Of a stretch of 37,554 nucleotides of DNA, positions 23,939 to 31,758 are shown in pieces (position 1 is the first letter of the stretch; each line of letters opens with the position of its first letter). The translations under genes were made by a program, and so were the position numbers. Location of the stretch: the NCBI GenBank assembly GCA_910586295.1, contig CAJUGE010000095.1:1-37554 (forward strand), read 5' to 3'. The notes under the pieces are model-generated. The model did not search any database and was not told the origin of the DNA. It saw nothing but the letters and a program-made list of their open reading frames with translations. This DNA comes from an uncultured Bacilli bacterium (GTDB taxonomy: Bacteria > Bacillota_I > Bacilli_A > RF39 > UBA660).

Positions 23939-24015
23939 GGACCTTTAGCTCAGTTGGTTAGAGCATCCGGCTCATAACCGGGCGGTCGCAGGTTCGAGTC
24001 CTGCAAGGTCCACCA
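23939..24015 (+). tRNA. tRNA with anticodon CAT (Ile2 or elongator Met)
   Basis: A 77-nt cloverleaf with encoded CCA. The acceptor stem GGACCTT pairs with AAGGTCC, the anticodon loop is CTCATAA and the T arm is GCAGG-TTCGAGT-CCTGC. G1-C72 pairs, so it is not the initiator. From memory, the GGACCTTTAGCTCAG start resembles Bacillus tRNA-Ile2, whose CAT anticodon is modified by TilS to read AUA. Elongator tRNA-Met cannot be excluded by eye. Confidence 0.9.
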
Positions 24016-24025
24016 ACTAATTTGT

Positions 24026-24110
24026 GCAGGCGTGGCGAAATTGGCAGACGCACTAGACTTAGGATCTAGCGGAGCAATCCATGGGGGTTCAAGTCCCTTC
24101 GCCTGCACCA
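24026..24110 (+). tRNA. tRNA-Leu (TAG)
   Basis: An 85-nt class II tRNA with long variable arm and encoded CCA. The acceptor GCAGGCG pairs with CGCCTGC, and the anticodon loop CTTAGGA gives anticodon TAG. It lies 10 nt after the previous tRNA, in the same transcript. Confidence 0.95.
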
Positions 24111-24120
24111 CATTGATTTC

Positions 24121-24145
24121 AACCTTGGTAAACCAAGGTTTTTTA
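24121..24145 (+). terminator. Terminator of the tRNA pair
   Basis: AACCTTGG (24121-24128), loop TAAA, CCAAGGTT (24133-24140), then Ts. A textbook intrinsic terminator. Confidence 0.92.
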
Positions 24146-24262
24146 TATTAGTAGTTGGTGGAAATCTGCGCCCAAGCCCGATTATGTTAAATCAAAATAC
24201 AAAATAAAATACAGCCTTATAAATAAAAATACCTTAGTATTTAACTAATATGCAATTTTTAT

Positions 24263-24291
24263 TTGACACATAAAAATCCTAATGATAATAT
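24263..24291 (+). promoter_or_regulatory. Candidate promoter of the endonuclease gene
   Basis: TTGACA (24263-24268) with a -10-like TAATAT (24286-24291) at 17-bp spacing. Confidence 0.55.
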
Positions 24292-24312
24292 ATAAATCAG
24301 AAAGGAGGAAAA

Positions 24313-25083
24313 ATGAACAAAAATTTCACGATATTGCTAGAAGAGTTTAAGAGAATCTCCAACAAAGGGTATATAAGAAGCGTAACTAAAAGTTTTGGAA
24401 GCATAGGTCTTACATTTGAAAAAGAATTAAATAAATCCCCAGATTCTAAATACTTACCAGACTACAAAGGAATAGAACTAAAATGCACTAGCAGATTTAG
24501 CCATTACCCATTATATTTATTTACAATCGCATTTGATGGTCCAAACTTTAATGAAATAGCAAGAATTACAGAAATATATGGTAAACCAGATAAGGATTTT
24601 CCAGATAAAAAAGTTTTATTTGCTAAACTTGACTGTACATATTTTACAGAAATAAATAACCAATATAATTTTATATTAGAATTATCAAAAGAAGAAGAGA
24701 AAATATATCTAGCCATTTATGATAAGAATCATAAACTAATAGAAAAAATAAGCTATGTCAACTTTGCTACAATTTATGAACATCTACTGACCAAACTTTC
24801 ACAACTTGCATTAATATACGCTAGTAAAAAGACTTATATTAAATCAGAATATTATAGATATTATAGAATAATATTATATACACTTAAGTCCAAAGAAAAA
24901 TTTATATCCCTCTTAGAAAAAGGAATAATCAAAGTAGGCCTAATATCAAGAATTTCGAAAAGTGGAGTCGATACAGGAAGATATAGAAACAAAAATCTAA
25001 TTTTTGAAATAAACAAAGATACCTTATGTGAATTATTTGATAAAGTATACGAGTATAACACAGACTTTTTTAACAAAAAATAA
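24313..25083 (+). CDS. Orphan MvaI/BcnI-type restriction endonuclease-like protein
   Basis: A 256-residue cytoplasmic protein with a perfect AAAGGAGG before the ATG. It has the N-terminal signature of the MvaI/BcnI (MutH-fold) endonucleases: SFGSIGLTFEKELN (compare GSTGVG.TLE) followed by a PD-(D/E)xK-like site, LPDYKGIELKCTS, with Asp, Glu and Lys in the expected order. The C-terminal half is helical with a basic patch (SRISKSGVDTGRYRNKN). MvaI and BcnI cut CCNGG-type sites, and the fold is shared with MutH. No DNA methyltransferase gene lies in this window, so it is either an orphan nicking/repair enzyme, or its methylase is elsewhere. Family confidence is good; specificity is unknown. Confidence 0.75.
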   Translation: MNKNFTILLEEFKRISNKGYIRSVTKSFGSIGLTFEKELNKSPDSKYLPDYKGIELKCTSRFSHYPLYLFTIAFDGPNFNEIARITEIYGKPDKDFPDKKVLFAKLDCTYFTEINNQYNFILELSKEEEKIYLAIYDKNHKLIEKISYVNFATIYEHLLTKLSQLALIYASKKTYIKSEYYRYYRIILYTLKSKEKFISLLEKGIIKVGLISRISKSGVDTGRYRNKNLIFEINKDTLCELFDKVYEYNTDFFNKK

Positions 25084-25112
25084 TTTGAAAATATTTGCGA
25101 ATATTTAATGAG

Positions 25113-25142
25113 ACTTTATTGTTTTTACAATAGAGTTTTAAT
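25113..25142 (+). terminator. Terminator of the endonuclease gene
   Basis: ACTTTATTG (25113-25121) and CAATAGAGT (25128-25136) pair with one wobble and lead into TTTAATTTT. Confidence 0.65.
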
Positions 25143-25214
25143 TTTATCATATTTTTATAACCACAACATTATAAATTAGTGATATAATATAATTTAAGAG
25201 TGAGGTGTTAAAAT

Positions 25215-26429
25215 ATGGAACAAGTAAAGAAATACTTATTTTATCTATCAATAGTAATTCTACTTTTTCTTACTTTATTTCTAAGCATAAAAATAGCAGA
25301 CAACATATTAAACGCCAATAAAATTATGTATGAAAAAGCAAGCAAATACGTAAATATGGAAGTGAAAAGTGAAGAAACTCAAAACGACATAAAATATCCA
25401 AAATTTAACATAAAAACCTTAGACGAAGCAGTAAACGACTTTGTAGAAAAATACAAATCTAAAAACAACGTAAACATAGAATATACTGTATATGTAAGCA
25501 AAACTTTAGTTAATATGTTTTTTAAAGTAAAAGATAACGACGTAATAAGCTACACTGATATAAACTATAGTATAAATTCAAAAACATTTGAAACCAAAGA
25601 AGTATTTGACTTTAATTTGCTAGGAGAAGAAGTTTTAAATAAAGCTAAAATCAAGTATAGTACCGAAATATATACAAAAATATTAGAAAATAACTTTAAA
25701 GATACTCATATCAAAGTACAAGATGAAGGAATCTACGTCTATTACAATCAATCTTTATTTAATGATTTACCTTATGAAGTTTTCATCTTCTTTGAAAGCG
25801 ATGAAACCAAAAGTGTAGCAGAAACACCATATGACAAAATAATCGCGTTCACTTTTGACGATGGTCCAGGAAGTTACTCAGAAGAACTAGCACGCACCTT
25901 ATTATCGCATGAAAGTAAAGCTACTTTTTTCGAATTAGGAAACAGAATGAAATATAACCAAGATACAGTTAAAACTTTATATGGTTATGGAATGGAAATA
26001 GGTAGTCATACATACGCTCATAAAAATTTAAATAAACTAAGTGATGAAGAAATCGATGAAGAAATAAATTCTGTAAATATTTTATTCAATGAAATAACAG
26101 GAGACAATATAAAATTATTAAGACCACCTTATGGAAACGCAAACTCCAACGTTAAATCAAGAGTAAACATGCCAATAATACTTTGGAATGTAGATACTGA
26201 AGACTGGCTAAGCAGAAATAGTGAGCAAATATGCAATCATATATTAGAACATGCCAGCGATGGAGATATAATACTAATGCACGATATATATGGTACAACA
26301 TTAGAAGCAGTAAAAATGGCTCTTCCTATATTAAAATCACGAGGATTCAAAGTAACTACAGTTAGTGAACTTGCAAGCATTAAAGGAGTAAATTTAGAAA
26401 ATGGAGTAAGCTACAGACATTTTGAATAA
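25215..26429 (+). CDS. Membrane-anchored polysaccharide deacetylase (NodB domain)
   Basis: A 404-residue protein with an N-terminal membrane anchor (residues 8-28) and an extracellular region. Residues about 60-200 form a beta-rich domain resembling those that precede catalytic domains in PgdA-like enzymes. The C-terminal NodB domain has all five family motifs: TFDDGP (near 213-218), HTYAH, RPPYG, DTEDW and LMHD. These supply the catalytic Asp, the metal-binding Asp-His-His and the catalytic His. It probably removes acetyl groups from peptidoglycan N-acetylglucosamine, giving lysozyme resistance. GAGGTG is upstream of the ATG. The next gene has its own promoter overlapping this 3' end. Confidence 0.9.
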   Translation: MEQVKKYLFYLSIVILLFLTLFLSIKIADNILNANKIMYEKASKYVNMEVKSEETQNDIKYPKFNIKTLDEAVNDFVEKYKSKNNVNIEYTVYVSKTLVNMFFKVKDNDVISYTDINYSINSKTFETKEVFDFNLLGEEVLNKAKIKYSTEIYTKILENNFKDTHIKVQDEGIYVYYNQSLFNDLPYEVFIFFESDETKSVAETPYDKIIAFTFDDGPGSYSEELARTLLSHESKATFFELGNRMKYNQDTVKTLYGYGMEIGSHTYAHKNLNKLSDEEIDEEINSVNILFNEITGDNIKLLRPPYGNANSNVKSRVNMPIILWNVDTEDWLSRNSEQICNHILEHASDGDIILMHDIYGTTLEAVKMALPILKSRGFKVTTVSELASIKGVNLENGVSYRHFE

Positions 26430-26434
26430 TCTTC

Positions 26435-26463
26435 TTTACATGTTTTTTTTCTTTTGTTATAAT
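26435..26463 (+). promoter_or_regulatory. Promoter giving a leaderless transcript of the phosphatidyltransferase gene
   Basis: TTTACA (26435-26440), a 17-bp spacer and TATAAT (26458-26463). Only 7 nt separate the -10 box from the ATG at 26471, so transcription should start at or next to the start codon. No ribosome site is present. Confidence 0.75.
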
Positions 26464-26470
26464 CTTAAAT

Positions 26471-27184
26471 ATGAAGAAAAGAAGTAAATTGCTAAAATTT
26501 TGGATAGTAAATACAATAACATTTACTAGAGTAATTGGCTCAGTAGTAATGCCCATAATCTACTTTACTAAAGGAGTTGAATCTTTAGTTTTCTTTGTAG
26601 TGTTGTTATTTCTAACAGATTGTATAGATGGAAAACTATCAAGATTATGGAAAGTGGAAAGTTTTTTAGGAAGCTTGCTAGACTCAATAAGCGATAAACT
26701 ATTTGCCTTTGTAATGCTAGGTATACTTTCGTATGAATATCCTGGACTACTTAGTGTATTACTTTTAGAATTTATAATATTTGTAATAAACACTCTTGCA
26801 TTTACAGAATTTAAAAATGTTCAATCTAGTAAAATAGGAAAACTAAAAACAGTCATACTAGATGGCTCATTATCAATACTTTGCTTCTTTAGTGCTAAAG
26901 ATTTTCTAGGAAAATACTTAGGAGAATCATTTATAAAAGTCATAACAAAAATAGAATACAGTTTTTCTTATATATTAATCGGAATAATGTTTGGAATCGG
27001 TTTAGTGACAGTATGTGATTACTCTAAAAAAAGATTAAAACAAGTAACAGTATTTGAAAAGATGAAAGGTAAAAAATTAAAAGAGTGGAGTGAAATATGG
27101 AAAATACTTTTTACAAGAGAAATATACATAAATAATAAAGACAGAAGTTTAAGAGAGTTACTATATGAAGAAAAAGCCAAATAG
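26471..27184 (+). CDS. CDP-alcohol phosphatidyltransferase
   Basis: A 237-residue membrane enzyme with about five to six membrane helices. It transfers a phosphatidyl group from CDP-diacylglycerol to an alcohol, most likely glycerol 3-phosphate as in PgsA. The family motif D-x2-DG-x2-AR-x8-G-x3-D-x3-D is present as DCIDGKLSRLWKVESFLG, then SLLDSISD, with Ser in place of the usual Ala before Arg. All four metal-binding aspartates are kept. The substrate cannot be fixed by eye. The start ATG has no Shine-Dalgarno and appears leaderless. The gene ends within a bidirectional terminator. Confidence 0.85.
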   Translation: MKKRSKLLKFWIVNTITFTRVIGSVVMPIIYFTKGVESLVFFVVLLFLTDCIDGKLSRLWKVESFLGSLLDSISDKLFAFVMLGILSYEYPGLLSVLLLEFIIFVINTLAFTEFKNVQSSKIGKLKTVILDGSLSILCFFSAKDFLGKYLGESFIKVITKIEYSFSYILIGIMFGIGLVTVCDYSKKRLKQVTVFEKMKGKKLKEWSEIWKILFTREIYINNKDRSLRELLYEEKAK

Positions 27185-27194
27185 GCTTTTTTAT
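27171..27194. terminator. Bidirectional terminator overlapping the phosphatidyltransferase stop
   Basis: AAAAAGCC (27171-27178), loop AAATA, then GGCTTTTTT (27184-27192). It serves the plus gene, and on the minus strand the EF-hand gene. Confidence 0.85.
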
Positions 27195-27195
27195 T

Positions 27196-27645
27196 TTACT
27201 TTGAAAGAATTTCTAAATAAGAATTGGCAAACTCTCTATAGGTGATAACTCCATCTTTATTTAAATCATCTTTATCTTCATATCCATCTTGTCCTCGTGA
27301 AAACATTTCTTTATCATCTTTTGTCAAAGCACTAATAGCATTCATAAAAGTAGCTTTATCGTAATTTTGACTTAAAATATTTTTGATATAAGCATATTCT
27401 TGATTAGTTAAATTAATTGATTTACGAACTAATTCGTCATTACAATCTTCCTCAGAACAATATTTGTTTTCAACAATTTTTAATTTTTTATTAATTCTAC
27501 TTATCTCTACACTATAATAATGAACAGGTTCTAAATTTGTTCTATACTTGATTTTAATAATAAAAATTTTATCTAATATAATAAAGCATAAAAACATAGT
27601 TACAACAACTATAAAAAATTTTTTCTTCATAATAAATTTCATCAT
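27196..27645 (-). CDS. Membrane-anchored EF-hand protein
   Basis: A protein of about 149 residues with an N-terminal membrane helix (FFIVVVTMFLCFIILDKIF) and an extracellular domain. The C-terminus has one canonical calcium-binding EF-hand loop, DLNKDGVITYRE, with all ligand positions occupied; a degenerate partner may be DKEMFSRGQDGYEDKD. Two cysteines (YCSEEDC) could form a disulphide. A start at 27645 (MMKFIMKKK) is preferred because a TATAAT box lies 6 nt upstream, implying a leaderless mRNA. ATGs at 27642 and 27630 also lack ribosome sites. Function is unknown; dockerin-like adhesion or calcium sensing are possibilities. Confidence 0.7.
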   Translation of the reverse strand: MMKFIMKKKFFIVVVTMFLCFIILDKIFIIKIKYRTNLEPVHYYSVEISRINKKLKIVENKYCSEEDCNDELVRKSINLTNQEYAYIKNILSQNYDKATFMNAISALTKDDKEMFSRGQDGYEDKDDLNKDGVITYREFANSYLEILSK

Positions 27646-27651
27646 AAGTAA

Positions 27652-27680
27652 ATTATACAATCCAAGGCATAATAAGTAAA
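27652..27680 (-). promoter_or_regulatory. Promoter giving a leaderless transcript of the EF-hand gene
   Basis: On the minus strand: TTTACT (27680-27675), a 17-bp spacer and TATAAT (27657-27652), with 6 nt to the ATG at 27645. Confidence 0.65.
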
Positions 27681-27706
27681 TGAAAAACTATAGTTTTCTC
27701 TTAAGA

Positions 27707-29455
27707 CTAGACATAATTCTTTAAACATTTTATATTAGAACTCTCAAAACAATAACTATCGTCTAACATTTCAGGTGTTAACTTAATAGTGGAATGTTCT
27801 AAAATAAAACCATAATCACAAGCTTCAAGTAATTTCATTTGAATTTTAGAAACTTCTATCGTCAATCCTCTAGCACCAACTCTAAGAGATAAAGCACGGT
27901 TAGTTATTTCATCTATTACATCATCGCCATACTCTATATTTACATTATAGAATACTTTAAAATACTTTTGTAAATTCCTAAGTGGACTAATCTCTGAATA
28001 GACAAGAATATCTCTCAAAGACTTAAAATCTCTCAAAGGATTAAGCTCTAATATTACTCCAATTCTTCCAGCAAATTCGTCTTTAACACCAAACTTAATC
28101 AAATCACTTACATTAATATTTCTCTTACTCAATTCACTTCTTTTATCAAATCCAATAGAATTTTTCTCCATACTATTATAGATATAAGTAAATGCTCCAC
28201 CAAAAATAAATGTGAGTAGAGAAGTATCAAAATCTATAGTAGTACCTTGAGCCTTAACTTGTACAGTAGTGCCACTTATCCAAGAAAGAAGTTCGTCTAC
28301 AATGCCTTCTCTTATCTTTAAATCAGAATTAAATAGCTTATCTGCTTCATCAAAGAAAATAACGCCTTTCTGAGCCTTTTCTATATCTTTATTAGAATTA
28401 TTGATTAAAGTATATAACACATCAGTTAAACTAGAATCAACATAGCCAACACCACTAAAATTGGTGGTAGCAGTCTTTACCATAGGAATGCCTAAATGTT
28501 TTATGGTCTCTGAAATAATAGCAGTCTTACCAACCCCAGTAGGGCCTATAAGTAAAATATTCTTTTTCTCAGTTGTAATTAAATCACTATCTCCATAATT
28601 TACAAGCCTTGAATTACTTAAAATTACAGGAATCAGTTTCCTCACAACATTATCTTGAGAAACGATTTTTAACTTAACCTTATCTATAATTTCCACAGAA
28701 CTTCTTCTATTTACAATTCTAGTTTGAGAATCATCATCCTGTTTTTTCTCACCATGTGTCTCCATATACTCTCTATACTTTTTAACTAATTCACTTTGAG
28801 GAAATGCCCCAGTACTATCTATAACATTATTCTCTCTATCTTCAAATTCTAAAGATTCCACTAAATTAATTACAAACTCACTTATTAAATCTCTAGCCTC
28901 TTTATGATATAAACTTTCCCAATATCTATCTTGTTCTTCAAAATCCTCTATAGATAAAGTCTCTAATAAATCTTTAGAATCTTTCTTTTTCTCAAACATA
29001 ACTTTTTTGTCACTATAGTCTCTATCTGTAACAATCTTATAATCATAATTAATGTTCACTCTATAACGAACTTGTAATTCTTCTAATAGAAGCTCACAAA
29101 GAATATCTACAAACTCACTTTTATCTTGAGTTGCATAGCCTTTTTTCTCTAATTCTTGCATTTTATTGCTATTACTAGGAAGTAAATTTCTCTCTAATAG
29201 TATATAAAACTCTTCTTTATCAGGCTCACCCTTAAAGGAACTTGGTATAAAAAGTCTAGCTCCATAAACACCAGCAATAACCCTAAAATTACCATCGCAT
29301 TCTTCTATATACATACCTTTATAAGTATTACCAGTAAATATTTTATTGTCATACAATATGACAGTTTCTTTATATTCAAGTGTATCAGAACCTAATCTTT
29401 TATAAAAAATAGTACCAATTTCAATTTTCTCTAATAAATCACAATTGAACTCCAT
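27707..29455 (-). CDS. ClpX-like AAA+ ATPase with novel N-terminal region
   Basis: A 582-residue protein with GGGGTGA 7 nt before the ATG. Residues 1-270 match nothing I recognise: a beta-rich start, a charged helical middle, no zinc finger. Residues about 285-575 form a ClpX-type AAA+ module: Walker A GPTGVGKT (304-311), pore-loop region VGYVDSS (ClpX has AGYVGED), Walker B GVIFFDEAD (364-372), arginine finger DEFAGRIG (Arg464) and sensor-2 VGARGL. ClpX's ClpP-docking tripeptide is kept as SIGFDK (434-436), suggesting it delivers proteins to ClpP. The lack of the ClpX N-domain implies different substrates. It is a single-gene transcript. Its codons favour T, as in the plus-strand genes left of 8 kb. 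Confidence 0.8.
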   Translation of the reverse strand: MEFNCDLLEKIEIGTIFYKRLGSDTLEYKETVILYDNKIFTGNTYKGMYIEECDGNFRVIAGVYGARLFIPSSFKGEPDKEEFYILLERNLLPSNSNKMQELEKKGYATQDKSEFVDILCELLLEELQVRYRVNINYDYKIVTDRDYSDKKVMFEKKKDSKDLLETLSIEDFEEQDRYWESLYHKEARDLISEFVINLVESLEFEDRENNVIDSTGAFPQSELVKKYREYMETHGEKKQDDDSQTRIVNRRSSVEIIDKVKLKIVSQDNVVRKLIPVILSNSRLVNYGDSDLITTEKKNILLIGPTGVGKTAIISETIKHLGIPMVKTATTNFSGVGYVDSSLTDVLYTLINNSNKDIEKAQKGVIFFDEADKLFNSDLKIREGIVDELLSWISGTTVQVKAQGTTIDFDTSLLTFIFGGAFTYIYNSMEKNSIGFDKRSELSKRNINVSDLIKFGVKDEFAGRIGVILELNPLRDFKSLRDILVYSEISPLRNLQKYFKVFYNVNIEYGDDVIDEITNRALSLRVGARGLTIEVSKIQMKLLEACDYGFILEHSTIKLTPEMLDDSYCFESSNIKCLKNYV

Positions 29456-29804
29456 AACAATTCACCCCTAACTTTTTAGAAGTTATAATATCATAGTATC
29501 ATTGAATAATCAAGCATCATCATAAATAGAACTTTAATTTGAAATTAACTTAACAAAAATAGTTTATAAACTCACGAATGTCATTATTAAATAACAAAAT
29601 TATGAAGCTCATTCTAAATTTTGCGAATCGAAGATAATAGAATATAGCAAAACACACTACATATCTCTCTTTATTTTTATTTACAAATCAAGTTGTTTCT
29701 AAATAATATGTCTAAGAAGCCTAGAGTTTTTATATAATCACTTCTATGAAATGATACAAAATAAAACAAACCCAATTTCAAAAAAGGTTTGTAATAATCT
29801 AAAT
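29456..29804. other. Intergenic region between the ClpX-like gene and tRNA-Lys
   Basis: About 350 bp. The left part holds the probable minus-strand promoter of the ClpX-like gene (TTGATT and TATTAT at 17-bp spacing). The right end holds the tRNA-Lys terminator. The middle (about 29530-29750) is AT-rich with no frame, RNA or repeat that I can support. Confidence 0.5.
29754..29792 (-). terminator. Terminator of tRNA-Lys
   Basis: The minus strand reads ACAAACC, a 13-nt loop, then GGTTTGT followed by TTTATTTTG, a 7-bp stem with a U tract. Confidence 0.65.
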
Positions 29805-29880
29805 TGGTGGTCCCTTAGGGATTCGAACCCTAGACCCACTGATTAAGAGTCAGTTGCTCTACCAACTGAGCTAAGGAACC
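29805..29880 (-). tRNA. tRNA-Lys (CTT)
   Basis: A 76-nt cloverleaf with encoded CCA on the minus strand. The acceptor GGTTCCT pairs with AGGGACC (one G.T), the anticodon stem-loop is CTGA-CTCTTAA-TCAG giving anticodon CTT, and the T arm is CTAGGG-TTCGAAT-CCC. It reads AAG. Most low-GC Firmicutes rely mainly on tRNA-Lys(TTT), which may lie elsewhere. Confidence 0.95.
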
Positions 29881-29892
29881 ATCACGTCTTAA

Positions 29893-29922
29893 ATTATAGC
29901 ACAAATCATTTATTTTTTGCAA
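29893..29922 (-). promoter_or_regulatory. Promoter of tRNA-Lys
   Basis: On the minus strand: TTGCAA (29922-29917), an 18-bp spacer and TATAAT (29898-29893). Confidence 0.75.
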
Positions 29923-29983
29923 TAGTTTGTTGTAAAAAGTGTCATAAAATGTTAAAATACTCTTGTAAGTGAGGAAAAATATA

Positions 29984-30406
29984 ATGAGGATAATAGGAAT
30001 GGACTATGGAAGCAAGACTTTAGGAATAAGTCTTAGTGATGAGACAAAAACATTAGCATCTCCAATAGAAACTATAAGATATAATAATGTAGAAGAACTA
30101 TTTAACAAATTAGATAAATATTTTAACACTTATGAAATAGAAAAAATAGTTTTAGGAAATCCATTGAACTTAGATGGCTCACTTAGTGATAGAAGTATAA
30201 GTACTTTAAATTTTAAAAATAATCTAGAAGAAAAATATAAAATCCCAGTAATAATGGAAGATGAAAGATATACTACTGTAATAGTAAATAATATGCTGAT
30301 AGATAACAACACAAGAAGAGAAAAAAGAAAAAAAGTAGTAGACAAACTTGCATCAACAGTCATATTACAAGGATACTTGGATAGGAGAAATCAAAATGGA
30401 GAATAA
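29984..30406 (+). CDS. ruvX: RuvX/YqgF family (putative pre-16S rRNA nuclease)
   Basis: A 140-residue RNase H-fold protein. The start is MRIIGMDYGSKTLG (ATG at 29984, GAGG upstream); the GTG at 29969 would place the ribosome site inside the gene. Visible motifs are the N-terminal Asp in GMDYGSKTLGIS, VLGNPLNLDGS, the Glu-Arg block MEDERYTT, and the C-terminal KVVDKLASTVILQGYL with the last catalytic Asp. Family members process the 5' end of 16S rRNA and were earlier called Holliday junction resolvases. It heads the conserved operon ruvX-yrzB-mltG-yrrM and overlaps the next gene by 11 nt. Confidence 0.93.
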   Translation: MRIIGMDYGSKTLGISLSDETKTLASPIETIRYNNVEELFNKLDKYFNTYEIEKIVLGNPLNLDGSLSDRSISTLNFKNNLEEKYKIPVIMEDERYTTVIVNNMLIDNNTRREKRKKVVDKLASTVILQGYLDRRNQNGE

Positions 30407-30662
30407 TGAGATAATTCTTATAGAAGATGGTAAAGAAGTAAGTTATAGAATATTATTCAGTATAGAAGATGTAGAAGGAAAAAACTATGTAGTATATACT
30501 AAAGACGAAGAAAATGACACTGGCGAAATATTAACTTATGCAGCTACTTACGAAAAAAATGAGAATACAGGCAACATTAAACTGTCTTCTATTAAAAATG
30601 ATAAAGAATGGAAATTCATTGTAGAAGTACTAAATAGTATACAAAGTGGAGTTAAAGAATAA
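30396..30662 (+). CDS. DUF1292 family protein (YrzB-like)
   Basis: An 88-residue acidic cytoplasmic protein. The start at 30396 follows AGGAG within the end of ruvX; the longer frame is an overlap artefact. The sequence shows the family pattern: NNEIILIEDGKEVSYRILF, then GKNYVVYTKDEEN, then WKFIVEVLNSI. Position between ruvX and mltG is the same as yrzB in Bacillus. Function unknown. Confidence 0.88.
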   Translation: MENNEIILIEDGKEVSYRILFSIEDVEGKNYVVYTKDEENDTGEILTYAATYEKNENTGNIKLSSIKNDKEWKFIVEVLNSIQSGVKE

Positions 30663-30672
30663 AGGAGTAAAA

Positions 30673-31758
30673 ATGGTAAAGAGAAGATTAAATTTAAAAA
30701 GGGTATTTTTGGTTTTATTATTATTAATATTGATAGCAGTTACAGCTTTGGGAGGAATGTTTTTCTATGAATTAAGTCCAGCAAACAAAGGTGGAGAAAC
30801 AATTGAGTATACTGTAGAAAGTGGCACAATGGTTAATGAAATTTTTGCTGATTTAGAGAGTAAAGGATTGATAAAAAGTGCTTTATTTATGAAAATCTAT
30901 AATAAAATTGCGGGAGGATTAGAAATCAAAGCAGGAACATACTCATTAAGTTCAAGCATGGATGCTACTGATATATATAAAGTCTTAGGTGGAGAAGTAA
31001 TAGATAATGCTGACACTTTCACTCTTACGTTCAAAGAAGGTGGAAATATTAGAGGCCTAATAAATACATTAGAAGATAAAACAGAAATAAAGAAAGTAGA
31101 TGTAGTAACAAAGCTTAGTGATGCAGCTTACTTAGATAAATTAATTGATGAATATTGGTTTTTAACAGATGATATTAAAAACACAGATTTAAAATATTCT
31201 TTAGAAGGTTACTTGTTTCCAGATACCTATACATTCTATACAAATGCAACTATAGAGGATATATTCAGAAAAATGCTAAATACTATGGAAAGTAAACTAG
31301 AACCTTACAAAAGAGATATAGAGTCATCTGACTATAGTGTACATGAACTATTAACGTTAGCAAGCATAGTAGAATTAGAATCAGCAGATCCTAATGATAG
31401 AAAAAATATATCTGGAGTATTTACTAATAGACTTAATGATGGTTGGAGTTTAGGTAGCTGTGTATCTACATTCTATGCATTTGACATAAATATGGGGGAT
31501 AGAGACTTAAATGTAAGCGAAATAAATGACTGTTCTGGAAAATATAACACAAGATGTACTAGTTACATAGGACTACCAGTCGGGCCTATAGGAAACGCTG
31601 GTATAGAGTCAATTGATGCAGCATTATTTCCGAATGAAACAGATTATTACTACTTTGTATCAGATTCTAATATGAACACACATTTTACTAGAACACTTAC
31701 AGAGCACGAAAATAAAGTAGAAGAACTAAAGAATCAAGGACTATGGTATGAATACTAA
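30673..31758 (+). CDS. mltG: Endolytic transglycosylase MltG
   Basis: A 361-residue single-pass membrane protein that cleaves nascent glycan strands and helps set their length. The ATG at 30673 has AAAGGAG 5 nt upstream. There is one N-terminal helix (residues about 9-30) after a basic stretch, a LysM-like region (VESGTMVNEIFADLESKGL), and the YceG catalytic domain: TLASIVELESADP with the catalytic Glu, ISGVFTNRLNDGWSLGS, and LPVGPIGNAGIESIDAAL. The four cysteines around the active region (GSCVSTF, NDCSGK, TRCTSY) are not typical and may form disulphides outside the cell. The next gene overlaps its end by 11 nt. Confidence 0.93.
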   Translation: MVKRRLNLKRVFLVLLLLILIAVTALGGMFFYELSPANKGGETIEYTVESGTMVNEIFADLESKGLIKSALFMKIYNKIAGGLEIKAGTYSLSSSMDATDIYKVLGGEVIDNADTFTLTFKEGGNIRGLINTLEDKTEIKKVDVVTKLSDAAYLDKLIDEYWFLTDDIKNTDLKYSLEGYLFPDTYTFYTNATIEDIFRKMLNTMESKLEPYKRDIESSDYSVHELLTLASIVELESADPNDRKNISGVFTNRLNDGWSLGSCVSTFYAFDINMGDRDLNVSEINDCSGKYNTRCTSYIGLPVGPIGNAGIESIDAALFPNETDYYYFVSDSNMNTHFTRTLTEHENKVEELKNQGLWYEY

